Assembly: GCA_038184435.1 (NCBI GenBank) | Contig: CP116227.1 | Coordinates: 1,240,001-1,304,000 of the forward strand | DNA from: Nocardioides alkalitolerans | Lineage (GTDB): Bacteria > Actinomycetota > Actinomycetes > Propionibacteriales > Nocardioidaceae | Length of the DNA stretch: 64,000 nt | Reading direction: 5' to 3' | In this document: positions 51,685 to 60,007 of the stretch, piece after piece | How positions within the stretch are numbered: the stretch's first letter is position 1 | Layout: the number at the start of each line of letters is the position of its first letter | Notes under the pieces: generated by a model | Database searches by the model: none | The model's input: the letters and a program-made list of their open reading frames with translations, nothing else | What the model was told of the DNA's origin: nothing | Translations under genes and position numbers: made by a program

Positions 51685-52764
51685 GTGACGCACGCCGGCC
51701 AGTCGTCCGCCTCCGCTCGCACGGAGGAGGACCCCGTCGTCGTGACGCCGGAGCACGACCTGCATCCTGTTCCGGTGTCCGAGTCGCTTCCGCCCGTCCC
51801 CCCGGGCTCGCTGAGCGAGGAGGAGACCGCCGACGACCTGGGTGTGCGCGACGAGCCGGCTCCCGCCTCGCGCGCGACGCTGCGCGACGTCGTGGCGGCC
51901 TACGTCGGCCTCACCAAGCCGCGCGTGCTCGAGCTGCTGCTGCTCACGACGGTGCCCGTCATGTTCTTCGCGGCCCGCGGTGTGCCCGAGCTCGGGGTCG
52001 TGCTCGCCACGGTCGTCGCCGGGTCAATGTCGGCCGGATCGGCCTCCGCGCTCAACTGCGTCTACGACCGCGACATCGACGAGCAGATGCGCCGCACCCG
52101 CCGCCGCGCGCTGCCGCGCCACATCGTCACGCCCCGCGCCGCGCTGGTCTTCGGCCTGACGCTCGGCGTGCTGTCGACCGCGATCTTCTGGGTGTTCGTC
52201 AACCCGCTCTCCGCGGTGCTGTCGCTGTCGGCCAACGCCTTCTACATGCTCGTCTACACGATGTGGCTCAAGCGCCGCACCACCCAGAACATCGTGTGGG
52301 GCGGTGCCGCCGGCTGCTTCCCGGCCCTCATCGGCTGGACCGCGGTCACCAACGAGCTCGCCTGGCCGCCGGTCGTGTGCTTCCTCATCGTGTTCCTGTG
52401 GACGCCGCCCCACACGTGGGCGCTGGCGCTGCGCTACCGCGAGGACTACGCCAACGTCGCCGTGCCGATGCTGCCCGTGGTCGCACCGGCGGCGGTCGTC
52501 GGCAAGCAGATCGTGCTCTACACCTGGGCGACCGTCGCAATGTCGCTCGCGCTCTGGCCCATCGCCGACACCGGGCTGTTCTACCCGGCGGCCGCAGCGA
52601 TCCTGGGCGTCGTGTTCCTCGTCGAGGCCCACAAGATGTGGGGCCGCACCCGCCGCAGCGACCAGCTGAGCGTCATCAACCCGATGCGTCTGTTCCACAC
52701 GTCGAACCTGTACCTGTCGCTGCTGTTCGTCGCGATCGCCATCGACCCGCTGCTGATGCGCTGA
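51685..52764 (+). CDS. ctaB: Heme o synthase (protoheme IX farnesyltransferase)
   Basis: A membrane UbiA-family prenyltransferase of 359 residues that makes heme o for cytochrome oxidase. After a disordered acidic N-terminus (about 60 residues, longer than usual) come about eight helices. The prenyl-diphosphate motif NCVYDRDIDEQMRRTRRR and the second site LRYREDYANVAVPML are intact. I chose the GTG at 51685 (GAGGA five bases upstream) over a TTG at 51670. ctaA, the next enzyme in the pathway, lies past the repeat region on the other strand. Confidence 0.94.
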   Translation: MTHAGQSSASARTEEDPVVVTPEHDLHPVPVSESLPPVPPGSLSEEETADDLGVRDEPAPASRATLRDVVAAYVGLTKPRVLELLLLTTVPVMFFAARGVPELGVVLATVVAGSMSAGSASALNCVYDRDIDEQMRRTRRRALPRHIVTPRAALVFGLTLGVLSTAIFWVFVNPLSAVLSLSANAFYMLVYTMWLKRRTTQNIVWGGAAGCFPALIGWTAVTNELAWPPVVCFLIVFLWTPPHTWALALRYREDYANVAVPMLPVVAPAAVVGKQIVLYTWATVAMSLALWPIADTGLFYPAAAAILGVVFLVEAHKMWGRTRRSDQLSVINPMRLFHTSNLYLSLLFVAIAIDPLLMR

Positions 52765-52771
52765 TTCTTCA

Positions 52772-52899
52772 GGCCTCGCTCCGCTCGGCCGTGCCCGTGG
52801 CTCTCCGGGCTCCTGTCCTTCGGTCGATCCCGGCCACGTCTCCTCCGCTGCGCTCCTCCGACGCGGCCGCTCCTCCCTCAGGACACGAGCGCGCCGCGG
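52772..52899. repeat. 128-bp intergenic repeat, copy 1
   Basis: Begins GGCCTCGCTCCGCTCGGCC (palindrome-like) and ends AGCGCGCCGCGG. It differs from copies 2 and 3 mainly near its start (GTGCCCGTGGC in place of TAGCCCGCGGC). It begins seven bases after ctaB ends. I see no plausible gene in it. Confidence 0.85.
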
Positions 52900-52912
52900 T
52901 GCCCTTGCCTTG

Positions 52913-53040
52913 GGCCTCGCTCCGCTCGGCCTAGCCCGCGGCGCTGCGGGCTCCTGCCCTTCGGTCGATCCCGACCACGTCTCCTCCGCTGCGCTCCTCC
53001 GACGCGGCCGCTCCTCCCTCAGGACACGAGCGCGCCGCGG
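52913..53040. repeat. 128-bp intergenic repeat, copy 2
   Basis: Nearly identical to copy 3 from the GGCCTCGCTCC start to the AGCGCGCCGCGG end. Only 13 bases separate it from copy 1. Frames open through it only because stop codons are rare at this GC content. Confidence 0.85.
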
Positions 53041-53087
53041 GCAGCGGGATCAGGCCAGCGGGCGCTCGCCGCGGCGTACCGGTTCGA

Positions 53088-53144
53088 GTTCTACGGAACG
53101 GATGCGATCCGAGGGGCGGTCCGGGTGCATCCGTTCCGCAGAAC
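53088..53144. repeat. 57-base hairpin element (18-bp inverted repeat)
   Basis: Arms 53088-53105 and 53127-53144 match at 17 of 18 positions around a 21-base loop. The arms contain GGAACGGATGC and GCATCCGTTCC. It sits between repeat copies 2 and 3 and resembles a small mobile hairpin element. It has no coding content. Confidence 0.75.
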
Positions 53145-53161
53145 AGGCCGCAGTGCTTTCT

Positions 53162-53288
53162 GGCCTCGCTCCGCTCGGCTAGCCCGCGGCGCTCCGGGCT
53201 CCTGCCCTTCGGTCGATCCCGACCACGTCTCCTCCGCTGCGCTCCTCCGACGCGGCCGCTCCTCCCTCAGGACACGAGCGCGCCGCGG
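53162..53288. repeat. 127-bp intergenic repeat, copy 3
   Basis: Third copy, ending 59 bases before the ctaA stop. Together with copies 1 and 2 and the hairpin it fills the 582-base gap (52765-53346) in which I see no gene. Confidence 0.85.
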
Positions 53289-53346
53289 GCGGCGGGGGAG
53301 TGCCAGGTGGGGGCGTCATCCCGCGAGAGGCGGGTGCGCCACGCCG

Positions 53347-54324
53347 TCAGACCCGCGCGACCCGCACCTCGGGCTCGGCGACGATCGTGATCGGGCGGAA
53401 CGCCCGTACGACGACCCACGTGAGGGCCGCGGAGGTGACGGCGGCGCCGAGCATGTGGATGGCGACCAGGCCGACGGGGAGTCCGGTGAAGTACTGCACG
53501 TAGCCCACGACGCCCTGCGCGAGCTCGACGACCAGGAGCACCGTGACCGCCCGGGTCAGTCGGGTGTCCCCCCGACGGCGCGCGACCACCAGCAGAGCGA
53601 CGGTGAGGGCGACGAGGGCGTAGACCGCCCATGCGTGGAGGTGCGAGAAGGTGGCGGGGTCGAGCCCGGTGCGCGGTGCGTTCTCGTCGCCGGCGTGGGG
53701 GCCGCTGCCGGTCACGATGGTGCCGAGGTAGAGCACCACCCAGCCGACCGCGAACAGGGCGAGCGTGAGCCGGCGGACGACGGGCGCCGTGGCCGGTGCG
53801 GTCGCCCGTGCGGCGGGGCCCCAGACCTCGGGGTGCCGCACGTGGTCGAGCAGCACCACGCACAGCCCGATCATCGCCAGCGACAGCAGCAGGTGGAGGG
53901 CGACGATCCACGGGTTGAGGTCGGTGAGCACCGTGATGCCGCCGATGACCGCCTGCGCGGGGATGCCGAGCCCGATGCCGAACGCGATCCACGACGCCCG
54001 CCGCGACGTGGCCCGCCAGGCGGCGAGGAACGTCAGCAGCGCGATCGCCGCCAGCACGAACGTCAGGAGCCGGTTGCCGAACTCGATGGCACCGTGGATG
54101 CCCATGCTCGGGTGCGCCGCGTAGGACTCCTCCGTGCAGCGCGGCCACGTCGGGCAGCCGAGCCCCGAGCCGGTGAGGCGCACGACGGCGCCGGTGACGA
54201 CGATGCCGATGTTGGCGACGAGGTTCGCGATCGCGAGCCACCCGAGGTGCCGGTCGGCGAGGGCGTCCAGCCCGGACCGGGGCGGGGTCGAGCGGGGGGC
54301 GGTGGACGGTGCTGCGGCGGACAT
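53347..54324 (-). CDS. ctaA: Heme A synthase (COX15/CtaA)
   Basis: An eight-helix membrane enzyme of 325 residues that oxidises heme o to heme a. The external loop cysteines are in GLGCPTWPRCTEESY. Heme-ligand histidines appear in SMGIHGAIEFGNRLL, VALHLLLSL, FSHLHAWAVYAL and LVAIHMLGAAV. The ATG start is five bases before the end of the ABC permease upstream, so it may be read from that operon. Confidence 0.93.
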   Translation of the reverse strand: MSAAAPSTAPRSTPPRSGLDALADRHLGWLAIANLVANIGIVVTGAVVRLTGSGLGCPTWPRCTEESYAAHPSMGIHGAIEFGNRLLTFVLAAIALLTFLAAWRATSRRASWIAFGIGLGIPAQAVIGGITVLTDLNPWIVALHLLLSLAMIGLCVVLLDHVRHPEVWGPAARATAPATAPVVRRLTLALFAVGWVVLYLGTIVTGSGPHAGDENAPRTGLDPATFSHLHAWAVYALVALTVALLVVARRRGDTRLTRAVTVLLVVELAQGVVGYVQYFTGLPVGLVAIHMLGAAVTSAALTWVVVRAFRPITIVAEPEVRVARV

Positions 54325-54328
54325 CTGG

Positions 54329-55105
54329 CTACTCCCAGCGGAAGAATCGGGACACGGCTGCGGCGCCGGCGACTGCCCACGCCACGAGGATCAGGAGGGG
54401 GAGGACGGCCACCCGGCCGTCGATGAGCGCTGCACGCATCGCGTCGCCCAGCGCGGCCGAGGGCAGCACGGCGAGGAGGTCGCCGGCTGCGCCGTACGAG
54501 CCCCGCGGCAGCACCACGGCACCGCCGACGAGCAGCAGCAGGTAGACGAGGTTCGCCGCGGCGAGCGTCGCCTCGGCGCGGAGGGTGCCGGCCATGAGCA
54601 GGCCGAGCGACGAGAAGGCCGCTGCTCCGACGAGCACCGCGAGCAGGGCAGCCAGCACGCCGACCGCGCCGCCTCCGGGACGCCAGCCGAGCGCGAGCGC
54701 GACCGGGACGAGCACGACGCCCTGCACCACGTGGACGACGAGGATCGCTCCCAGCTTGCCGAGCAGCAGGCCGTGCCGGGGCAGGGGCGAGGCGCCGAGG
54801 CGCTTGATGAGGCCGTAGCGCCGCTCGAAGCCCGTCGCGATCGCGAGGGACGTGAACGCGGTCGACATCACGGCGAGCGCCAGCACGCCCGGGGTGAGCA
54901 CGTCGACGGCCCGCCCGTCGAGCTCGATCCCGCCCCGTCGTCCGGCGATGACGCCGCCGACGAGGGCCATGACGGGGATGACGAGGGCGACGAGCAGCTG
55001 CTCGCCGTTGCGCAGCATGAGGCGCGTCTCCATCAGCGCCTGGGCCCGCACCTGGCGGGTCAGCGGTGCCGCGCCCGGGGACGGGGCGAACGTCCCGGCG
55101 CTCAT
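54329..55105 (-). CDS. ABC-2 type transporter permease
   Basis: A six-helix ABC-2 permease of 258 residues. LMLRNGEQLLVALVIPVMAL, the family-typical TSLAIATGFERRYGLIKRLGAS region and KLGAILVVHVVQG are visible. The ATG at 55105 overlaps the ATPase stop (ATGA). Its cargo is unknown; placement next to ctaA suggests but does not prove a link to heme or oxidase assembly. Confidence 0.88.
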   Translation of the reverse strand: MSAGTFAPSPGAAPLTRQVRAQALMETRLMLRNGEQLLVALVIPVMALVGGVIAGRRGGIELDGRAVDVLTPGVLALAVMSTAFTSLAIATGFERRYGLIKRLGASPLPRHGLLLGKLGAILVVHVVQGVVLVPVALALGWRPGGGAVGVLAALLAVLVGAAAFSSLGLLMAGTLRAEATLAAANLVYLLLLVGGAVVLPRGSYGAAGDLLAVLPSAALGDAMRAALIDGRVAVLPLLILVAWAVAGAAAVSRFFRWE

Positions 55106-56064
55106 CCCGCGGCCCCGCTCGGCGTCGGCTCGGTCAGCACGCGGCCGGTGAGCTGGAGGAAGACGTCCTCGAGCGTGCGCTGGCCGAGGGTCAGCGACTC
55201 GGGGAGCACCCCGTGCTGCTCGCACCAGGCCGAGACCTTCGCCAGCGTCGAGGCGTCGGCCGGTCCCGTGATGAGGAGGCTCTGGGCGTTGATGGTCGTG
55301 ACCTCCGTGGCCGGGCCGAGCGCGGCCTGCAACGACGCCGGCGCGTGCGGCGGGAACGGCTTCGTCACGACGAGCCGCACCGTCGTGGCCCCGCCGGCGC
55401 GGGTGAGCTCGTACGGCGTGCCGCTCGCGATGAGCCGCCCGCGGTCGATGACGTGCACGTGGTCGGCGAGGCGCTCGGCCTCCTCGAGGTAGTGCGTCGT
55501 CAGCACGGTGGTCACGCCGTCCGCCCGCAGCTCCTCGAGCAGCTCCCACGTCGTGCGCCGGATGGCGGGGTCCATGCCCGCCGTCGGCTCGTCGACGAAC
55601 AACAGCTCGGGGCGACCGACGAGGGCCGTCGCGAGGCCGAGGCGCTGCTGCTGACCGCCGGACAGGCGGCGGAACGGCGTCCGCCCGCACTCGGCGAGAC
55701 CGAGCCGCTCGACGAGCAGGCCGACCGGCAGCGGGTCGGCGTGCAGGGCGGCCACGTGGCGCAGCATCTCCTCGGCGCGCACGCCCGACCAGGCCCCACC
55801 CGCCTGCAGCATCACGCCGATGCGGGGGAGCAGGGACCGCCGGTCGCGGACGGGATCCAGACCGAGCACCCGTACGGAGCCGGCCTGCGGCCGCCGGTAG
55901 CCCTCGCAGGTCTCGAGCGTGGTCGTCTTGCCCGCGCCGTTCGGCCCCAGGACCGCGGTGATCGTGCCGGCCTCGACGCGGAGGTCCAGGTGGTCGACGG
56001 CCACGAGGTCGCCGTACCGCATCACCAGGCCGTCGACGGCGACGGCAGGAGCGGGGGTCGGCAC
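55102..56064 (-). CDS. ABC transporter ATP-binding protein
   Basis: An ABC ATPase of 320 residues of the drug/heme-exporter (CcmA/DrrA) type. Walker A GPNGAGKTTTLE, signature RRLSGGQQQRLGLATAL, Walker B LLFVDEPTAGMD and the H-loop TTHYLEEAE are intact. A 90-residue C-terminal extension (about 225-320) is typical of DrrA-like proteins. The GTG start follows a TACACT -10 by six bases. It is divergent from sufR. Confidence 0.9.
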   Translation of the reverse strand: MPTPAPAVAVDGLVMRYGDLVAVDHLDLRVEAGTITAVLGPNGAGKTTTLETCEGYRRPQAGSVRVLGLDPVRDRRSLLPRIGVMLQAGGAWSGVRAEEMLRHVAALHADPLPVGLLVERLGLAECGRTPFRRLSGGQQQRLGLATALVGRPELLFVDEPTAGMDPAIRRTTWELLEELRADGVTTVLTTHYLEEAERLADHVHVIDRGRLIASGTPYELTRAGGATTVRLVVTKPFPPHAPASLQAALGPATEVTTINAQSLLITGPADASTLAKVSAWCEQHGVLPESLTLGQRTLEDVFLQLTGRVLTEPTPSGAAG

Positions 56065-56070
56065 CGTGCC

Positions 56071-56076
56071 AGTGTA
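56071..56076 (-). promoter_or_regulatory. -10 element of the ABC operon
   Basis: TACACT on the minus strand (56076-56071) precedes the GTG at 56064 by six bases, predicting a leaderless transcript for the ABC exporter and possibly ctaA. Confidence 0.5.
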
Positions 56077-56154
56077 GGAGTCGGACCGCGCCAGCCCGCC
56101 CCGAGGCCGCCCCGAGGCTCCGTCCCGGCCGGGCGCGGGAGGGTTAGGACACCC

Positions 56155-56197
56155 TTGCTTGAAGGGGCAGGTCGAATAACGTCACACTGGCGTAGTG
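56155..56197 (+). promoter_or_regulatory. suf operon promoter and candidate SufR operator
   Basis: TTGCTT (56155-56160), 16 bases, then TAACGT (56177-56182) form a plausible promoter. An alternative pair is TTGAAG with CACACT (56183-56188). CACT-N5-AGTG (56185-56197) is a perfect inverted repeat and resembles the mycobacterial SufR site ACACT-N5-TGTGA. It overlaps the start of sufR at 56195, which suits autorepression. Confidence 0.5.
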
Positions 56198-56935
56198 GAA
56201 ATGCTGCGAGGCGCTTCGGTCGTCGGTCCCCCCGGGTCCGACGACTCCGACGCACCCACCCGCGCGCGCGTGGTCCGCAGCATCCTCGAGGCCGGCCCGT
56301 CGACGGCGGCGCAGCTCGCCGAGCGGCTGGACCTCACGCCCGCGGCCGTGCGCCGCCACCTCGACCAGCTCGTCGAGGACGGGAGCGTCGAGGTGCGCCA
56401 GCAGCGTCCCGGAGGTTCCCGGGGCCGTGGCCGCCCGGCGCGGGTCTTCCACCTGACCGACGCGGGCCGCCAGCAGTTCGACCAGCAGTACGACGACCTG
56501 GCCGTGCAGGCCCTGCGCTTCCTGGCCGAGACCCAGGGCGACGACGCCGTGCTCGACTTCGCCCGCCGGCGCGTCGCCTTCATCGGCCGCGACTTCGGCG
56601 CGGTCAGCGAGGCGCACCCGGAGCTGTCGCCCGCCGAGGTGCTCGCCCGCGTGCTCACGCAGGAGGGGTACGCCGCGAGCGTGCGCGCCTCGCCCGTCGG
56701 CGACCAGCTGTGCCAGCAGCACTGCCCGATCTCCCACGTCGCCGCCGAGTTCCCCCAGCTGTGCGAGGCGGAGACCGAGGCCATCAGCCAGGTGCTGGGG
56801 CGGCACGTCCAGCGCCTCGCGACCATCGCGCACGGCGACGGGGTGTGCACGACCTGCATCCCCGACCTCCCGACCATCCGTGACACCGACCTGATCGACC
56901 GTCCGACCCCCGACGAGAACGGAGCGTCCGCATGA
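56195..56935 (+). CDS. sufR: SufR, iron-sulfur-cluster-sensing repressor
   Basis: A DeoR/ArsR-like winged-helix regulator of 246 residues that represses the suf operon when loaded with an Fe-S cluster. The DNA-binding part is STAAQLAERLDLTPAAVRRHLDQL (about 38-61). Cluster ligands are the cysteines in LCQQHCPISH, PQLCEAE and GVCTTCIP. The start may be the GTG at 56195 or the ATG at 56201. It overlaps sufB by ATGA, the usual actinobacterial order. Confidence 0.92.
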   Translation: MEMLRGASVVGPPGSDDSDAPTRARVVRSILEAGPSTAAQLAERLDLTPAAVRRHLDQLVEDGSVEVRQQRPGGSRGRGRPARVFHLTDAGRQQFDQQYDDLAVQALRFLAETQGDDAVLDFARRRVAFIGRDFGAVSEAHPELSPAEVLARVLTQEGYAASVRASPVGDQLCQQHCPISHVAAEFPQLCEAETEAISQVLGRHVQRLATIAHGDGVCTTCIPDLPTIRDTDLIDRPTPDENGASA

Positions 56936-58359
56936 CGTCCACCCCGAGCATCGACGAGCTCAACCCCGGCCTCGAGGGCATCGGCCGGTACGAGTTCGGC
57001 TGGTCCGACTCCGACGCCGCCGGCGCTGCCGCGCAGCGCGGCCTCAACGAGGACGTCGTGCGCGACATCTCCTCCAAGAAGAGCGAGCCCGGGTGGATGC
57101 TGGACCTCCGCCTCAAGGGCCTCAAGCTGTTCGACCGCAAGCCGATGCCCACCTGGGGCTCCGACCTCGGCGGGATCGACTTCGACAACATCAAGTACTT
57201 CGTGCGGTCCTCCGAGAAGCAGGCCACCAGCTGGGAGGAGCTGCCGGAGGACATCAAGAACACGTACGACAAGCTCGGCATCCCCGAGGCCGAGAAGCAG
57301 CGTCTGGTCGCCGGCGTCGCCGCGCAGTACGAGTCGGAGGTCGTCTACCACTCGATCCGTGAGGACCTCGAGGAGAAGGGCGTCATCTTCGTCGACACCG
57401 ACACGGCGCTGAAGGAGCACGAGGAGCTCTTCAAGGAGTACTTCGGCACCGTCATCCCCGTCGGCGACAACAAGTTCTCCGCGCTCAACACCTCGGTGTG
57501 GTCCGGCGGCTCGTTCATCTACGTGCCCAAGGGCGTCCACGTCGACATCCCGCTCCAGGCCTACTTCCGGATCAACACGGAGAACATGGGCCAGTTCGAG
57601 CGCACGCTGATCATCGCCGACGAGGACTCGTACGTGCACTACGTCGAGGGCTGCACGGCGCCGATCTACTCCTCCGACTCGCTGCACTCCGCGGTCGTCG
57701 AGATCGTCGTGAAGAAGGGCGCCCGCGTCCGCTACACGACCATCCAGAACTGGTCGAACAACGTCTACAACCTCGTCACGAAGCGCGCCACGTGCGAGGC
57801 CGGCGCGACCATGGAGTGGGTCGACGGCAACATCGGCTCCAAGGTGACGATGAAGTACCCGGCCGTCTACCTCATGGGCGAGCACGCCAAGGGCGAGACG
57901 CTGTCCATCGCGTTCGCGGGCGAGGGCCAGCACCAGGACGCCGGCGCCAAGATGGTGCACGCCGCGCCCCACACGTCCTCCTCGATCCTCTCGAAGTCCG
58001 TCGCCCGCGGTGGCGGCCGCACGTCGTACCGCGGCCTCATCCAGGTGAACGAGGGCGCGCACGGCTCCAAGTCGAACGTGCTCTGCGACGCGCTCCTCGT
58101 CGACCAGATCAGCCGGTCCGACACCTACCCCTACGTCGACATCCGCGAGGACGACGTGTCGATGGGCCACGAGGCGTCGGTGTCGAAGGTCTCCGAGGAC
58201 CAGCTGTTCTACCTGATGAGCCGCGGGCTCGCCGAGGACGAGGCGATGGCGATGATCGTGCGCGGTTTCGTCGAGCCGATCGCGAAGGAGCTCCCGATGG
58301 AGTACGCGCTCGAGCTCAACCGCCTCATCGAGCTGCAGATGGAGGGCGCCGTCGGCTGA
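56932..58359 (+). CDS. sufB: Fe-S cluster assembly protein SufB
   Basis: The scaffold subunit of the SufBC2D complex, 475 residues. The right-handed beta-helix core contains YVPKGVHVDIPLQAYFRIN, YVHYVEGCTAPIYSSDSLH (with the sulfur-accepting Cys) and QNWSNNVYNLVTKRATCEAG. The C-terminal DDVSMGHEASVSKVSEDQLFY segment matches the family. The ATG overlaps sufR. No intein is present, unlike in some mycobacteria. Confidence 0.97.
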   Translation: MTSTPSIDELNPGLEGIGRYEFGWSDSDAAGAAAQRGLNEDVVRDISSKKSEPGWMLDLRLKGLKLFDRKPMPTWGSDLGGIDFDNIKYFVRSSEKQATSWEELPEDIKNTYDKLGIPEAEKQRLVAGVAAQYESEVVYHSIREDLEEKGVIFVDTDTALKEHEELFKEYFGTVIPVGDNKFSALNTSVWSGGSFIYVPKGVHVDIPLQAYFRINTENMGQFERTLIIADEDSYVHYVEGCTAPIYSSDSLHSAVVEIVVKKGARVRYTTIQNWSNNVYNLVTKRATCEAGATMEWVDGNIGSKVTMKYPAVYLMGEHAKGETLSIAFAGEGQHQDAGAKMVHAAPHTSSSILSKSVARGGGRTSYRGLIQVNEGAHGSKSNVLCDALLVDQISRSDTYPYVDIREDDVSMGHEASVSKVSEDQLFYLMSRGLAEDEAMAMIVRGFVEPIAKELPMEYALELNRLIELQMEGAVG

Positions 58360-58426
58360 CCCGGCTCCGCAGCCGCAGCCGCCGCACCCGCGCCGTACCG
58401 ATCCCGAGGAAAGACGAAGAGACGAA

Positions 58427-59608
58427 GTGACTGTCATCGACGAGACGCCCGCCGCCGCCCAGGCCCTGGAGACCGGCAAGGTGTCGAGCCACCTCCACCC
58501 GGAGCCGGGCTACGACCTGGAGCTGCACCCGGCACCGACGGGTCGCGAGGAGATCTGGCGCTTCACGCCGCTCAAGCGGCTCCGGGGCCTGCTCGACGAC
58601 CAGGCCTCCGACGCCCACCTGGCGTGGAGCACCCAGCTCCCCGCCGGCGTGACGCTGACCCCCATCACGGGGGAGGAGGCCCGCGAGCTCGACGAGTTCC
58701 TCCCGTTCGACCGTCTGGCGGCGCTCGCGGTCGCCCACGCGGGCGGGGCGATGCTGCTCGACATCCCGGCCGAGGCCGAGCTGGACGAGCCCGTGCGCAT
58801 CGACCTCGAGGGCACGGGTCTCGACGAGGTCGTGTGGGGTCAGCTCGTCGTGCGGGTCGGTCGCTTCGCGCGCGCCACCGTCGTCATCGAGCACCGGGGC
58901 CAGGCGCGCTACAGCCACGCCACCACGGTGCTCGTCGGCGACGGCGCGCAGCTCGACCTCGTCACGCTCAACGACTGGAGCGACGACTCGGTGCACGCCG
59001 GCCAGGTGGGCATCCGCGTCGGACGCGACGCCCGCGTCCGCGCCAGCGAGTTCACGATCGGCGGCGACCTGGTGCGCACGTCGACGAACGTGGAGTACGC
59101 CGGGCCCGGTGGCGACGCGGAGCTGCTCGGCCTCTACTTCGTGGACGCCGGCCAGCACATCGAGCACCGCCTCTTCGTCGACCACACCGCGCCCAAGACC
59201 AAGAGCAACGTGGTCTACAAGGGCGCGCTGCAGGGCGAGGGCGCCCGCGCGGTGTGGATCGGCAACGTCCTCATCCGCAAGGTCGCCGAGGGCATCGAGA
59301 CCTACGAGGAGAACCGCAACCTCGTGCTCACCGACGGCTGCCAGGCCGACTCGGTGCCGAACCTCGAGATCGAGACCGGCGAGATCGAGGGCGCGGGCCA
59401 CGCGTCGGCGATCGGCCGCTTCGACGACGAGCAGCTCTTCTACCTCCGCTCGCGCGGGATCGAGGAGTCCGAGGCCCGCCGCCTCGTCGTGCACGGGTTC
59501 TTCAACGACCTGATCCGCCGCGTCGGCGTGCCCGAGCTCGAGGAGCGGCTGCGCGCGGTCGTCGAGGCCGAGCTCGAGCGCCACGTCCTCACCGACGGTC
59601 GGGCCTGA
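58427..59608 (+). CDS. sufD: Fe-S cluster assembly protein SufD
   Basis: The SufB paralogue and partner, 393 residues. The beta-helix includes TVVIEHRGQARYSHATTVLVG and HRLFVDHTAPKTKSNVVYKG, with the conserved His. The C-terminal helical domain has HASAIGRFDDEQLFYLRSRG. The GTG start has GAGGAAAG upstream. Sixty-seven bases separate it from sufB. Confidence 0.96.
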   Translation: MTVIDETPAAAQALETGKVSSHLHPEPGYDLELHPAPTGREEIWRFTPLKRLRGLLDDQASDAHLAWSTQLPAGVTLTPITGEEARELDEFLPFDRLAALAVAHAGGAMLLDIPAEAELDEPVRIDLEGTGLDEVVWGQLVVRVGRFARATVVIEHRGQARYSHATTVLVGDGAQLDLVTLNDWSDDSVHAGQVGIRVGRDARVRASEFTIGGDLVRTSTNVEYAGPGGDAELLGLYFVDAGQHIEHRLFVDHTAPKTKSNVVYKGALQGEGARAVWIGNVLIRKVAEGIETYEENRNLVLTDGCQADSVPNLEIETGEIEGAGHASAIGRFDDEQLFYLRSRGIEESEARRLVVHGFFNDLIRRVGVPELEERLRAVVEAELERHVLTDGRA

Positions 59609-59611
59609 CCC

Positions 59612-59950
59612 GTGGCGTTCGAGCGCGCCTGCGCCGCCGCCGACGTCCCCGCCGACACGGCCGTCGCCGTGAAGGTGGGGTCGCTGGAGGTCGCCGTCGC
59701 TCGTGACGGCGAGACCTTCTACGCCCTCGAGGACCTCTGCAGCCACGCCGCGGTCGCTCTCTCCGAGGGCGAGGTGAGCGACTGCCGCATCGAGTGCTGG
59801 CTGCACGGCTCGGAGTTCGACCTCCGCACGGGGGAGCCCTCGGGGCTGCCCGCCACGGAGCCCGTCGCGACCTTCCCGGTCGAGGTGCGCGGCGACGACG
59901 TGTATGTCGACGTCACGACCACCCTCAACGGAGTGCGCCCGAGCGGCTGA
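59612..59950 (+). CDS. Rieske-type ferredoxin of the suf operon
   Basis: A 112-residue cytosolic Rieske ferredoxin, similar to the ferredoxin subunits of non-heme iron dioxygenases. The cluster motif is CSHAAVALSEGEV followed by CWLHGSEFDLRTG (C-x-H and C-x2-H). It is a regular member of actinobacterial suf operons and may carry electrons for cluster assembly. The GTG start is three bases after sufD. Confidence 0.93.
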   Translation: MAFERACAAADVPADTAVAVKVGSLEVAVARDGETFYALEDLCSHAAVALSEGEVSDCRIECWLHGSEFDLRTGEPSGLPATEPVATFPVEVRGDDVYVDVTTTLNGVRPSG

Positions 59951-60007
59951 GCCGCCGGGCGCCCACCCCCACCGACTTCCACCCCACGCTGGAGAACGAG
60001 AGAGAAC

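Noticed and set aside
52910..54426. Plus-strand frames through the 128-bp repeats, extending over ctaA
   Set aside because: The translated peptides only reflect the repeat (DPDHVSSAALLRRGRSS twice) and then the shadow of ctaA. No ribosome site or domain supports a protein.
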